Of a DNA stretch of 64,000 nt, positions 33,173 to 41,006 are shown piece by piece (the stretch's first letter is position 1; the number at the start of each line of letters is the position of its first letter). The stretch spans positions 8,832-72,831 of the forward strand of contig CAMJPH010000005.1 of the NCBI GenBank assembly GCA_946407715.1, written 5' to 3'. The position numbers were made by a program, and so were the translations under genes. The notes below the pieces were generated by a model. The model made no database searches. It was not told the DNA's origin and saw only the letters and a list, made by a program, of their open reading frames with translations. Origin of the DNA: an uncultured Bacteroidales bacterium (GTDB lineage Bacteria; Bacteroidota; Bacteroidia; Bacteroidales; WCHB1-69).

Positions 33173-34480
33173 ATGAAGAAATTATCTATTTTCGTGGTGG
33201 CAATGCTGATAGCTTCTTTCAGCTTTGCACAGGTTTCTACAACCCAAAAGCAAATGGTTGTAAAAAGTGATGGTATGACCTTGCAATTAAAAGGTAAACC
33301 TGCTCCTCAACAACAGAAAGCCACTGGTTCGCATTGGTTCAATCTGATTGAGGATGCTATCCTTTTCTTTGGTGAAGAAACCGATTATTCCTTACCCGTT
33401 ATTCAATGCGACACTTACAATCTCGTCCATTACACCGATGGCGATGCACACAATCAGTTTAACTCTTTAGGTCAAGTTTTCGACTGGTCTCACTCTTCTT
33501 GGGATGAAATGTACAACTACACGGGTGCACCTGAAAATGTTCCCTACATGCCCGGCGCTGATTCTTATTCTGTTGACTCCATTATGTTAGCGTGGTATTA
33601 TGGTCGTGGTACTAATGTGCCTGCAACTGTGGTTGACACTATCGCTATTTCCTATGTTATTGGCATAGATCCTTCGCAAGATGTCTATAATCTTGGCAGT
33701 TATGATGATGCTGGTAATTTCGTACCTGCATTTTCTATGCCTATGATTCCTTTCAACCATACCACATTTATGGCCAGCACTACACCTGATCCTTCACAAT
33801 CGGGTCTTGCCAATACGCTTGAATCCGCTACTGTCATTTATGACAAAATTCCGTTGACAGTTGATGATACTACTGGCAACTCTGTTCCTTATTTCAGCCT
33901 TCCCGTTCCTGCAGGGCTTTCCAACCTCACACAAAAGCAAATTGCTGTCATTGTCACATTTATTCCTGGATGTGAGAGAACAACCTCTTCTGTCATTGGC
34001 GAAGACCTTGACCGCTTCCAACTTTTGATGTATGATGATCCCCGTGAAGGTTATTCCACCGCTGGTTCCGAACAACTTTTAAGTGATTATCAAATGGGTC
34101 TTTTCCATGATGCTGATAATTTCAAAGTTGATAATGCATGGTATCCTATTTACCAACCTAATATCTTCTGGGGCGGTAATCCTAAACCTTCCATTGGTCT
34201 TTACGTGACCTGCAACGATTGTGGAATCGTGAACGTTCCCGAAATCGAAAAGACCAACATGACGGTGTACCCGAACCCCGCTACCAACCATTTCACGGTT
34301 AACACCGGTAACGATGAAAAAGCCAGCATCCAACTGTTCAATATCGTTGGTCAGCAGGTTTACAGCGAAACTTTCACTGGCAGCACGACTGTTAGCGTGG
34401 CTAATCTCCACAGCGGTGTCTATATGCTCAAAGTGAACCAAAACGGCAAAGTGAACACCACCAAGGTTGTTGTGAAATAA
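33173..34480 (+). CDS. Secreted protein with T9SS C-terminal domain, unknown function
   Basis: 435 residues. Signal peptide ~1-19 (VVAMLIASFSFAQ). The central ~330 residues are acidic, rich in Asp, Tyr and Thr, without a domain I recognise; a CNDC pair (near residue 343) just precedes the tail. The last ~75 residues are a clear T9SS type A domain (MTVYPNPATNHFTV, IQLFNIVGQQVYSE, GVYMLKVNQNGK, TTKVVVK). Codon use changes near nt 34200: the body is AT-rich at third positions while the CTD is richer in C/G, as if the tail were a separate module. Own promoter and strong terminator. Confidence 0.85.
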   Translation: MKKLSIFVVAMLIASFSFAQVSTTQKQMVVKSDGMTLQLKGKPAPQQQKATGSHWFNLIEDAILFFGEETDYSLPVIQCDTYNLVHYTDGDAHNQFNSLGQVFDWSHSSWDEMYNYTGAPENVPYMPGADSYSVDSIMLAWYYGRGTNVPATVVDTIAISYVIGIDPSQDVYNLGSYDDAGNFVPAFSMPMIPFNHTTFMASTTPDPSQSGLANTLESATVIYDKIPLTVDDTTGNSVPYFSLPVPAGLSNLTQKQIAVIVTFIPGCERTTSSVIGEDLDRFQLLMYDDPREGYSTAGSEQLLSDYQMGLFHDADNFKVDNAWYPIYQPNIFWGGNPKPSIGLYVTCNDCGIVNVPEIEKTNMTVYPNPATNHFTVNTGNDEKASIQLFNIVGQQVYSETFTGSTTVSVANLHSGVYMLKVNQNGKVNTTKVVVK

Positions 34481-34503
34481 TTTTGTCTGATACAATATTA
34501 TAT

Positions 34504-34535
34504 AAAAAGGGATGGCTGAAAAGCTGTCCCTTTTT
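34504..34535 (+). terminator. Terminator of the 435-residue cargo gene
   Basis: 14-base arms AAAAAGGGATGGCT and AGCTGTCCCTTTTT around a GAAA tetraloop, with A- and T-runs at the ends. Confidence 0.9.
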
Positions 34536-34583
34536 CTGTTTTCACGATTTACGTCTTTCGCAAATTGCAAATCGCAAACCAAA

Positions 34584-35399
34584 ATGTACAATTTCAACGG
34601 AAAACTTTCTGAAAACTCGCTCGTCATCATGGGCATCCTAAACGTCACGGAAGACTCTTTTTACGACGGGGGGCGTTACGAGACAGAGAAGGAGATTCTG
34701 CGTCGTGCAGAACAGATTCTTACAGAAGGCGGCGACATCATTGACATCGGGGCAATGTCCACACGACCGAATGCATTGGAAATCCCTGAAAGCGAAGAAA
34801 TTTCACGAATAGTGTCGGCAGTCAAGCTAATACGCGGTCAATTTCCCGAGTCCGTACTCTCCATCGATACCTACCGTGCATCCGTGGCCGAAACTGCGGT
34901 GGAAGCCGGTGCCAATATGATCAATGATATCTCCGGCGGCACCTTCGACCCCGACATGATTCCTACCATCGGCCAGCTGCAAGTTCCTTACTGCTTGATG
35001 CACACTTCCGCAAAACCTTCTGTCATGCAGCAACATACAGAATACAAGGACATTCTTGCCAATATGCTGCAATTCTTCGGTCGGCAGATTGAAAAATTAC
35101 ACGTAAATCACGTGCATGACATTATCATTGATCCAGGCTTTGGCTTCGGCAAAACTTTGGAGCAAAATTATTTTTTAATGAAAAATATGGAAGTGTTTCT
35201 GCAGCTTGGTTTTCCAATCTTAGTTGGTATATCCCGTAAATCCATGATTTATAAACTGTTTGATTCTACACCTGAACATGCTCTCAACGGCACTACCATC
35301 CTAAATACTACCGCGTTGTTGAAAGGAGCATCTATTTTGCGCGTTCATGACGTGAAAGAGGCCGTTGAGGTGCGGAAAATTGTTTCCCTTTTGCTGTAA
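34584..35399 (+). CDS. folP: Dihydropteroate synthase
   Basis: 271 residues from ATG 34584 (MYNFNGKLS); codons upstream pass through the terminator of the previous gene. Joins p-aminobenzoate and dihydropterin pyrophosphate in folate synthesis; target of sulfonamides. Motifs: IMGILNVTEDSFYDGG, GGDIIDIGAMSTRP, LSIDTYRASVAE, MINDISGG, IIDPGFGFGKT and VGISRKSMI. The family usually has NxTPDSFxDGG at the first loop; here it is NVTEDSFYDGG with Glu for Pro. No diadenylate cyclase gene follows. Confidence 0.96.
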   Translation: MYNFNGKLSENSLVIMGILNVTEDSFYDGGRYETEKEILRRAEQILTEGGDIIDIGAMSTRPNALEIPESEEISRIVSAVKLIRGQFPESVLSIDTYRASVAETAVEAGANMINDISGGTFDPDMIPTIGQLQVPYCLMHTSAKPSVMQQHTEYKDILANMLQFFGRQIEKLHVNHVHDIIIDPGFGFGKTLEQNYFLMKNMEVFLQLGFPILVGISRKSMIYKLFDSTPEHALNGTTILNTTALLKGASILRVHDVKEAVEVRKIVSLLL

Positions 35400-35489
35400 A
35401 ATGCAAAATTTCCTGTTTCTATTTCAAGATACTTGAAAACATCCTTGCCGAAAAATCAAGATGTTTGTCAATCCAAAGCGAAAAAGTTG

Positions 35490-35497
35490 TATTTTTG
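35490..35497 (+). promoter_or_regulatory. -7 element TATTTTTG of tRNA-Arg
   Basis: TATTTTTGCACG, 19 bases before the mature tRNA; same element and spacing as tRNA-Asp. Confidence 0.75.
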
Positions 35498-35515
35498 CAC
35501 GTTTTTTACAAACGG

Positions 35516-35587
35516 GGTCCTGTAGTTCAATGGATAGAACGAAAGTTTCCTAAACTTTAAATTTGGGTTCGATTCCCAGCGGGACTA
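35516..35587 (+). tRNA. tRNA-Arg (CCT)
   Basis: Acceptor GGTCCTG/CGGGACT (with two G-U pairs), D arm GTTC/GAAC, anticodon stem AAAGT/ACTTT with loop TTCCTAA (anticodon CCT), T arm TTGGG-TTCGATT-CCCAG, discriminator A. CCA is not encoded (CAA follows). Confidence 0.95.
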
Positions 35588-35592
35588 CAAAA

Positions 35593-35693
35593 TGAGGGTG
35601 TGTCAAAAGTCCAAGAAACGGCATTTTTCAGTTTGTAACTATTTGATAATCAAACATCGATTTTTGCCAAAACTGACTTTTGACACACCCTCA
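35593..35693. mobile_element. MITE-like 101-bp element with 19-bp perfect terminal inverted repeats
   Basis: TGAGGGTGTGTCAAAAGTC (35593-35611) is exactly inverted at 35675-35693. The inside is also roughly palindromic, around TTTGATAATCAAA. GAGGGTGTGTCAAAA-type ends resemble insertion sequence termini, and no transposase is inside. It starts 6 bases after tRNA-Arg and is followed by a T-run, so it may also end that transcript. No clear target duplication was seen. Confidence 0.7.
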
Positions 35694-35708
35694 CTTTTTT
35701 CCAATAAA

Positions 35709-36275
35709 TTAAAAATCATATCCCACCATTTCTCCGTGCGGATGTATGATGGTGTATCGGGTGAAGCGTTCATCCGCGTTAAAGCCGTCTCCGTAATTTA
35801 TTGAGCCGTCGCTTTTAACCTGTTTTACTGATTTGGTGGAATAAATGCTTCGTTGCCGTTGGTCCCAAATCACCTCGTCGGTGATTACAGAGTCACCGTT
35901 GGAGAGGTCGTAAATGACCACATTGTCGGTGGCTTTGAACAGGTTGTTGTTAATCTGGCAGGCATAGCCTGCAGTGATGACGGCTTGTTTGTGTCCGTAA
36001 TCGTTGAATGATGTGATGGTAATTCCTTCAGGACAGTCCACGAAGGCGGTGTCGGAAGAGTTGTATCGGTTGAGGATAGGGGTGCGGACAATGAAAACGG
36101 TACAGCCCGAGTCGCTGACGGTAATTGTCATGTTTTCCGCAGACTCGTCAGGGAATTTTCCGTTATATTCTAACAATTGCGTATGGTTGTTTTTGGACTT
36201 GCAGGCAGCAAAAAGCATCATAATGCACGAGGCGATTATGATGCTTTTATTCAAATATTTAAGGTTAAAAGACAT
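35709..36275 (-). CDS. lptC: LptC-like lipopolysaccharide export lipoprotein
   Basis: 188 residues. Signal with lipobox (IMMLFAAC). The LptC/OstA-type pattern is present: PDESAENMTITVSDSGCTVFIVRTP, then a ladder of short strands (GITITSFNDYGHKQAVITAGYA, NNLFKATDNVVIYDLSNGD, EVIWDQRQRSIYS). LptC takes LPS from the LptBFG transporter and passes it to the periplasmic bridge. E. coli LptC has a membrane helix; lipoprotein versions are usual in Bacteroidetes. Last gene of the coaX / barrel / TPR / lptC run; 9 bases after the TPR gene. Confidence 0.85.
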   Translation of the reverse strand: MSFNLKYLNKSIIIASCIMMLFAACKSKNNHTQLLEYNGKFPDESAENMTITVSDSGCTVFIVRTPILNRYNSSDTAFVDCPEGITITSFNDYGHKQAVITAGYACQINNNLFKATDNVVIYDLSNGDSVITDEVIWDQRQRSIYSTKSVKQVKSDGSINYGDGFNADERFTRYTIIHPHGEMVGYDF

Positions 36276-36284
36276 TCGTATAGG

Positions 36285-37736
36285 TTACCGTACGGTCGTG
36301 TTTTCCTGAATCCAGCATCCCACATGGTAGGAAGCTCCGCTGTTCAAGCCGCGTTTGAACAATTCATCCTTGCTCGGGAATCTCAATTTAGCGCGTTTGG
36401 AGTTGGCTGATTCTGCACAGCTCGGATCAACAGCAGCGGCTTTCGCATATTTGTCGGCGGCAGCCCAAGTGTATGCGCCGGGAACCTGCTCGTCACCGCA
36501 TCTTCCGCCAGAGTTGGCGTAAAGGTCGCCGATAAGGATGTACGCTTTGCCCATGTTCGGTCTTGCCTTCAATGCATCGTAGGCTGCGGAACGGGACTCG
36601 GAGTAGGAGCCCTTCATCTGATAGGCTAATGCCAACATGTAGTAGGCATCTGCCGTTTGGTCGTGCGTTTCACTAAGTTGGGCAGCCTCTTTGAAATAGT
36701 TGATGGCATTGGTGATTTCCTCGTCGTTCTTAGATGTCAGATAGTTTTGGAGTGTGAGGTTACCCATCATGTATGCGGAGTTGCGGTTCGGGTTGGCTTT
36801 GTGCAGGATGGACAAAGCCTCCTTGAACAGCGGACTGCTGGTGCAGTTTCCTTTGAACATGGTGTTGACCATTTTGCTGACAGCAGGCAGGTCGTTTTTG
36901 ATTTCATCGAATTTCTTGGTGTAGAGTTGTTCCATTACATCGCAGGAAGCGTAAGGAGCCACAGCTTTTTCAAATTTGGCTTTCACTTTAATAAAACCGG
37001 CAATCAGCTTAGCTTGACGGGTTGTATCTGCAACCAATTTTTTTGCCTGTTTGTCGTATTCGATACGGTCAATTTCAGCATTGTCGAATTGCGCTTGAAG
37101 TTTTTCCAAACCATCTGTGCTGGCCTCATAAGATTTTGTGGCATTCACGACAGACAGGTCAAGGTAATCAGTGGCACGCTCGTAAGCTTCAATCACGTAA
37201 GAAGTGTCTTGGAGGGCATCGGTTCTGTTTTTGGCGAGTTGGAAATAAGCATCCCAAATTGCGGCTTGGGTGTTTTCTTTCTCCATTTCAACGGATTGCA
37301 CAAACCACTCAAAAGCTTGTTCGTGCAGGTGTTTTCTGTAACGCATAAGGTTATAGGCTTTATAACCGATACCAGAACCGGGCGTGAATTTGTCGGGGAA
37401 ATAAGTGCTACGCACATCGTAGATGTACAAAAGAGAATCAATGAGCGTTTCGCGGCGCACAGAGTCTTTTTCGTCTTTAATAAGAGTTTGGAACAGGGTT
37501 TGGGCGTTTGTGTAGATACCGTCCCAAGAGCACGGGCAGTGTTGGACAACATATTGCCAAGCCTCGTAAGCATCCACGTAGTTCTTGGCATTGTAAAAAG
37601 TTCTGAAATTTGTGATTTGTTCCAGACATTTCAAAGAGTCGGCTTCATTGGCACCGTATTTGAAAGAGCAGGGTGCTTGGGCGAAAATGAAGCTGCTGCT
37701 GAAAGCAAATGCAATAATCGCAATAATTTTTTTCAT
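36285..37736 (-). CDS. Exported TPR-repeat protein
   Basis: 483 residues. Signal peptide ~1-19 (IIAFAFSSSFIFAQ). Tetratricopeptide-like repeats, clearest near the C-terminus: ITNAINYFKEAAQLSE, ADAYYMLALAYQMKGSYSESRSAAYDALKARPNMGKAYILIGDLYAN. Central ~200 residues are helical and charged. Several Cys residues (CPCSWD, GRCGDEQ, DPSCAES) could form disulfides in the periplasm. It sits between a barrel protein and LptC, so a part in outer-membrane assembly is plausible but not shown. Confidence 0.8.
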   Translation of the reverse strand: MKKIIAIIAFAFSSSFIFAQAPCSFKYGANEADSLKCLEQITNFRTFYNAKNYVDAYEAWQYVVQHCPCSWDGIYTNAQTLFQTLIKDEKDSVRRETLIDSLLYIYDVRSTYFPDKFTPGSGIGYKAYNLMRYRKHLHEQAFEWFVQSVEMEKENTQAAIWDAYFQLAKNRTDALQDTSYVIEAYERATDYLDLSVVNATKSYEASTDGLEKLQAQFDNAEIDRIEYDKQAKKLVADTTRQAKLIAGFIKVKAKFEKAVAPYASCDVMEQLYTKKFDEIKNDLPAVSKMVNTMFKGNCTSSPLFKEALSILHKANPNRNSAYMMGNLTLQNYLTSKNDEEITNAINYFKEAAQLSETHDQTADAYYMLALAYQMKGSYSESRSAAYDALKARPNMGKAYILIGDLYANSGGRCGDEQVPGAYTWAAADKYAKAAAVDPSCAESANSKRAKLRFPSKDELFKRGLNSGASYHVGCWIQENTTVR

Positions 37737-37766
37737 TTTAGTTTTATTTTAAGGGTTATTGAAATT

Positions 37767-39047
37767 CTAATCTAATTTAACTCGTTGATACCAACGTTCT
37801 TGCAAAGTGAAGCAGAATGAGAATCTGAAATAGTCTTGCCGAAGAAGGTCGTTTACCAGAGTCCCCGTTCTTCCGTATTCGAACAAGATGTTGAGGGATG
37901 AGTGAGTATTGAAAGTGGTTAGCGGAACACCTATGCCCAAACAGACTCCAAATTCGGAAATTGGTTTATTTCGCAGAAGCAATTCACCGGAGGAATAGCG
38001 TCCGCCGATCCGGAAAGCCATTTTTTTGAAGAATTTGTTGGAGGTCGGATCCGGAATGAACTGCGCCCCCATAGAAGCCATGACCGTATTCTGCAGAGAG
38101 TCGCACGGCTTCATAAACTTATAGTTGGCCCAGTTCTGCCATGTCACATCGGCGGCAACAGTCAGTTTGTCTTTGAAAGTGTAGCTCAATCCTGCGCCGA
38201 CTGATTGCGGGATGTTCAACGTGCCGCGCAAATCATCCTTATACAGAACAGTGTCGTAGGTGGATGTGCTGATAAAGCTGCCGGAATATGAGTTGATAAG
38301 CAGCTTCTCTTTTGCCCAGATATAGGCAGTGTTGCTATATACAGCACCCAGTCCAATTTTGTGGTTTTCCCCAATATTGAAGAAATATTGTAAACCTCCT
38401 TCCAAATAGATGCCGTCTAAAAGATAGGCGTTGTTGATGAATGAGTTCAGGATGGTGTTTTCGCCAAATTCGGTGTTGCTTGTGGAGAAGAGGGTTCCGA
38501 ACATGTAACTTACATTCAGTCCGAAAGAAAGTCCCTTGCAGATTTTGAAGGCATTTCCCCAATAAAGCTGGTTGATGCCTCCGTTGCCGGAATAGGTGTA
38601 TTTGACTTCGCCGACATTGGCAATTTTTTCCGTGGTTTCTATTTCGTAACCAATTGTGCTGAAGGCTTTTATACCGACACTGGTACGCCAATGGCGGGTA
38701 ACGGGCAAACCAATGGCCATGTAGTTGGGTTTGGCGTAGGAGTTTTTCTGTGTGGTACTCTGTTGCGACAGTTTGGAATAGTAGATGGAAGCCGCAGCGT
38801 CAGCAATGAACGACAAGGAGTCGAATGCGGCGTAGGAGGCGGGATTTCGGAAATTGATGTAGTAGGGGTTCTGCATCGCGTAGGATACGCTGCCCATACC
38901 GTCCAAAATAGCATTGGAATAGTGGTTCACGGAACCTATTCCGTAGCTTGAATAGGGCATACTGATTTCGTTTTGAGCTTGTGCGAAAGAAAAGCACAAC
39001 CAGCAAAACACAGCCATCCATACTATTTGTTTAGCGTTTTGACGCAT
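37767..39047 (-). CDS. Outer membrane beta-barrel protein, FadL/PorV-like style
   Basis: 426 residues. Signal peptide ~1-24 (FCWLCFSFAQA). N-terminal SSYGIGSVNHYSNAILDGMGSVSYAMQNPYYINFRNPASYAAFDSL resembles the start of FadL/PorV/UPF0164 barrels (gene product with GxG...NPA). Then many amphipathic strands. Its start overlaps the coaX 3' end by 17 bases. Function unknown; the family includes T9SS-associated PorV and lipid transporters, but I cannot choose between them. Confidence 0.75.
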   Translation of the reverse strand: MRQNAKQIVWMAVFCWLCFSFAQAQNEISMPYSSYGIGSVNHYSNAILDGMGSVSYAMQNPYYINFRNPASYAAFDSLSFIADAAASIYYSKLSQQSTTQKNSYAKPNYMAIGLPVTRHWRTSVGIKAFSTIGYEIETTEKIANVGEVKYTYSGNGGINQLYWGNAFKICKGLSFGLNVSYMFGTLFSTSNTEFGENTILNSFINNAYLLDGIYLEGGLQYFFNIGENHKIGLGAVYSNTAYIWAKEKLLINSYSGSFISTSTYDTVLYKDDLRGTLNIPQSVGAGLSYTFKDKLTVAADVTWQNWANYKFMKPCDSLQNTVMASMGAQFIPDPTSNKFFKKMAFRIGGRYSSGELLLRNKPISEFGVCLGIGVPLTTFNTHSSLNILFEYGRTGTLVNDLLRQDYFRFSFCFTLQERWYQRVKLD

Positions 39048-39762
39048 TCAATTTTAATATTTTATGCAGTCCGACAAGAATCGGATTTTGGGCGGCAAAT
39101 ATACGTTTTTTTATGGAATTTTGTAACAGTTCCGCGTCGCCTCCCGAAAGCATCACTTTCAAATGACTGTAATGTTTTGAGTATTGACGAATTATTCCGT
39201 TGATTTCTTGAGTGATGCCGTTCATCACGCCTGCAAGAATAGAGTTTTTGGTGCTGTCGCCTACAAAAAAACTGATATTTTCCGGTTCTACAAGAGGGAG
39301 GCGTGCTGTGAATTTTGACAGAGCTTGAAAGCGCATCCGCACCCCCGGAGCGATACTTCCACCTAAATATTCCCCTTTTTCGTTCACGAAATCCGCCACC
39401 AGACAAGTACCGGCCATCAAGGACAACACATTTCTGTTTGGATATAGCACATTGGCACCCACAGCATTGGCAATGCGATCGGTGCCTAAAGTTTCTGAAG
39501 TGGAGTAGTGGATTGTGATTGGCAACCGGCAATCGGAAGAAAAACAGATAAGCAGGACGCGCCCTTCAAGCCAACGCAACATAGGGTCCTCTTTTCCCCG
39601 TACAGAAGAAACAATGGCTCGTTCAATGGAATATTGGTTGAAAAGGTTCTCTAATAATGAAATAGACGTTTTTTTTTCAGAAAAAAGATTTAATAGAACA
39701 CCTTCCTCAGAAAAAACCGCTATCTTTTGCAGTGTATTCCCTATGTCAATAACCAAATCCAT
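39031..39762 (-). CDS. coaX: Type III pantothenate kinase
   Basis: 243 residues. First step of CoA synthesis. N-terminal phosphate motif DIGNT, TSETLGTDRIANAVGA with the catalytic Asp of GTDR, and GGSIAPGVRMRFQALSKFTARLP. The second phosphate-binding motif, normally DAGT, reads MAGT here (LSLMAGTCLVADFV), losing the usual acidic residue, while TCLVADFV retains a later Asp. The C-terminal ASKHA motif is LSGGDAELL. Leads a four-gene run to lptC. The assignment is firm; activity may be altered. Confidence 0.9.
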   Translation of the reverse strand: MDLVIDIGNTLQKIAVFSEEGVLLNLFSEKKTSISLLENLFNQYSIERAIVSSVRGKEDPMLRWLEGRVLLICFSSDCRLPITIHYSTSETLGTDRIANAVGANVLYPNRNVLSLMAGTCLVADFVNEKGEYLGGSIAPGVRMRFQALSKFTARLPLVEPENISFFVGDSTKNSILAGVMNGITQEINGIIRQYSKHYSHLKVMLSGGDAELLQNSIKKRIFAAQNPILVGLHKILKLNASKR

Positions 39763-39796
39763 TATTCTTATCCTCTTATCCTCTCACCCTCCATTC

Positions 39797-39832
39797 TTTC
39801 ATCGCCTTTCATCGCTTCATCGTGTCATCGCC
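39797..39832. repeat. Short-word repeat TTTCATCGC overlapping the pdxA stop
   Basis: Four TCATCG words (CTTTCATCGCCTTTCATCGC, then TTCATCGTGTCATCGCC). On the minus strand it spells the last pdxA codons (GDDTMKR) and stop. The same phrase appears at 25123-25165 in the other orientation. Confidence 0.8.
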
Positions 39833-40834
39833 TCTCCGATTTCGCAGGATATCCACAGCCAAATAGATGGCGTTCCGCATGGACTGGGCATCGGCGATGT
39901 TTTTTCCGGCGATGTCGTAGGCGGTTCCGTGGGCAGGAGCGGTGTGTACTATGGGCAGTCCGGCAGTGAAGCAGACCCCGTCTTTCCCTAACAGCTTGAA
40001 CGGGATCATTCCTTGGTCGTGGTACATTGCCAACACAGCATCGAACCGGCTATAGGCGCCGGAAGCGAAGAAACCGTCTGCCGAGAATGGACCGAAAGCG
40101 TTGATTCCGTTATGGAATGCTTGGTTCACAGCGGGTTGGATGATGTCTTGTTCTTCCGTTCCGAGCAACCCGTCATCCCCGTTGTGCGGGTTGAGGGCAA
40201 GTACGGCAATAGTGGGGTTGTTGAGGGCAAAGTCTTTTTTCAAGGAAAGATTCAAAGTCTCAATCTTTTGCAGAATGCTTTCAGTGGTGATGTTTTCGGT
40301 TACCGATTTAACAGGCAGGTGGTTGGTGACAAATCCCATACGAAGGTTTTCGCTCACTAACATCATCAAACACGGATTGTTTTTTCCTCCAAAGTAATGG
40401 TTGAAAAACTCGGAATGACCCGAAAACGTGAATTTCTCAGACTGAATGTTTTTTTTGTTCATGGGAGCGGTCACGATGGCGTCGATGAGTTTGTTTTTCA
40501 AGTCGCGGCCAGCAGCGTACAGGGAACGTTCCGACATCTGCCCGGCGATTTTTGTTGAGTTTCCAAGTTCAAGTTTTATTTCTTCCTCATAGAGGTTAAT
40601 GAGATTTGGGCGTTTGGTAGAAAGTTGTTCTGCCGTTTTGGTGAATTGGAAATTAAAATCGGGCATCTCCATATATTTTTTATGGTAGGAGGCCACTTTT
40701 GACAGTCCATAGACTACGGGAGTGCAGATTTCCATTATCCTATTGTCACTCAACGACTTAATTATTACCTCATAGCTAATGCCATTGATGTCGCCTTGCG
40801 TGATTCCAATTACAAAATTTTTATTTTCAGCCAT
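39809..40834 (-). CDS. pdxA: 4-hydroxythreonine-4-phosphate dehydrogenase
   Basis: 341 residues. Oxidises 4-phosphohydroxy-L-threonine in pyridoxal phosphate synthesis (DXP-dependent route). Metal/substrate residues: GITQGDINGISYEV, TAPMNKKNI, FSGHSEFF, LALNPHNGDDGLLGTEE, GPFSADGFF, MYHDQGMIPFKLLG and PAHGTAYDIAGK. The family's start is usually GDPAGIGPE; here it is GDINGISYE, as commonly seen in Bacteroidetes. Its C-terminal tail GDDTMKR is encoded by an intergenic-type repeat. SerC, also in this pathway, is 1.2 kb upstream. Confidence 0.95.
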   Translation of the reverse strand: MAENKNFVIGITQGDINGISYEVIIKSLSDNRIMEICTPVVYGLSKVASYHKKYMEMPDFNFQFTKTAEQLSTKRPNLINLYEEEIKLELGNSTKIAGQMSERSLYAAGRDLKNKLIDAIVTAPMNKKNIQSEKFTFSGHSEFFNHYFGGKNNPCLMMLVSENLRMGFVTNHLPVKSVTENITTESILQKIETLNLSLKKDFALNNPTIAVLALNPHNGDDGLLGTEEQDIIQPAVNQAFHNGINAFGPFSADGFFASGAYSRFDAVLAMYHDQGMIPFKLLGKDGVCFTAGLPIVHTAPAHGTAYDIAGKNIADAQSMRNAIYLAVDILRNRRGDDTMKR

Positions 40835-40856
40835 AAATCATGAATTTTAACGGTGG

Positions 40857-40864
40857 CAAAGGTA
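40857..40864 (-). promoter_or_regulatory. -7 element TACCTTTG of pdxA
   Basis: Minus-strand TACCTTTGCCACC, 23 bases before the ATG. Confidence 0.7.
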
Positions 40865-40902
40865 CACAAATTATGAATACATTAAGGGTATGCGTTTTTT
40901 TT

Positions 40903-40952
40903 TGACTTAAACATAGACTTAAACTTAAAATTAAAGACAGTCATAGTCATAG
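40903..40952. repeat. Short-word repeat (GACTTAAACATAGACTTAAA ... AGTCATAGTCATAG)
   Basis: Degenerate ACTTAAA and AGTCAT hexamers between the pdxA promoter and the serA terminator; same vocabulary as 49470 and 63897. Confidence 0.75.
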
Positions 40953-40955
40953 CAA

Positions 40956-40987
40956 AAAAAAGGCAGACCGGAGAGGCCTGCCTTTCT
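40956..40987 (-). terminator. Terminator of serA
   Basis: Arms AAAGGCAG (40959-40966) and CTGCCTTT (40978-40985), followed in minus-strand direction by seven Ts, 20 bases past the serA stop. Confidence 0.85.
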
Positions 40988-41006
40988 CGTAAACAGGAAA
41001 TGGATT

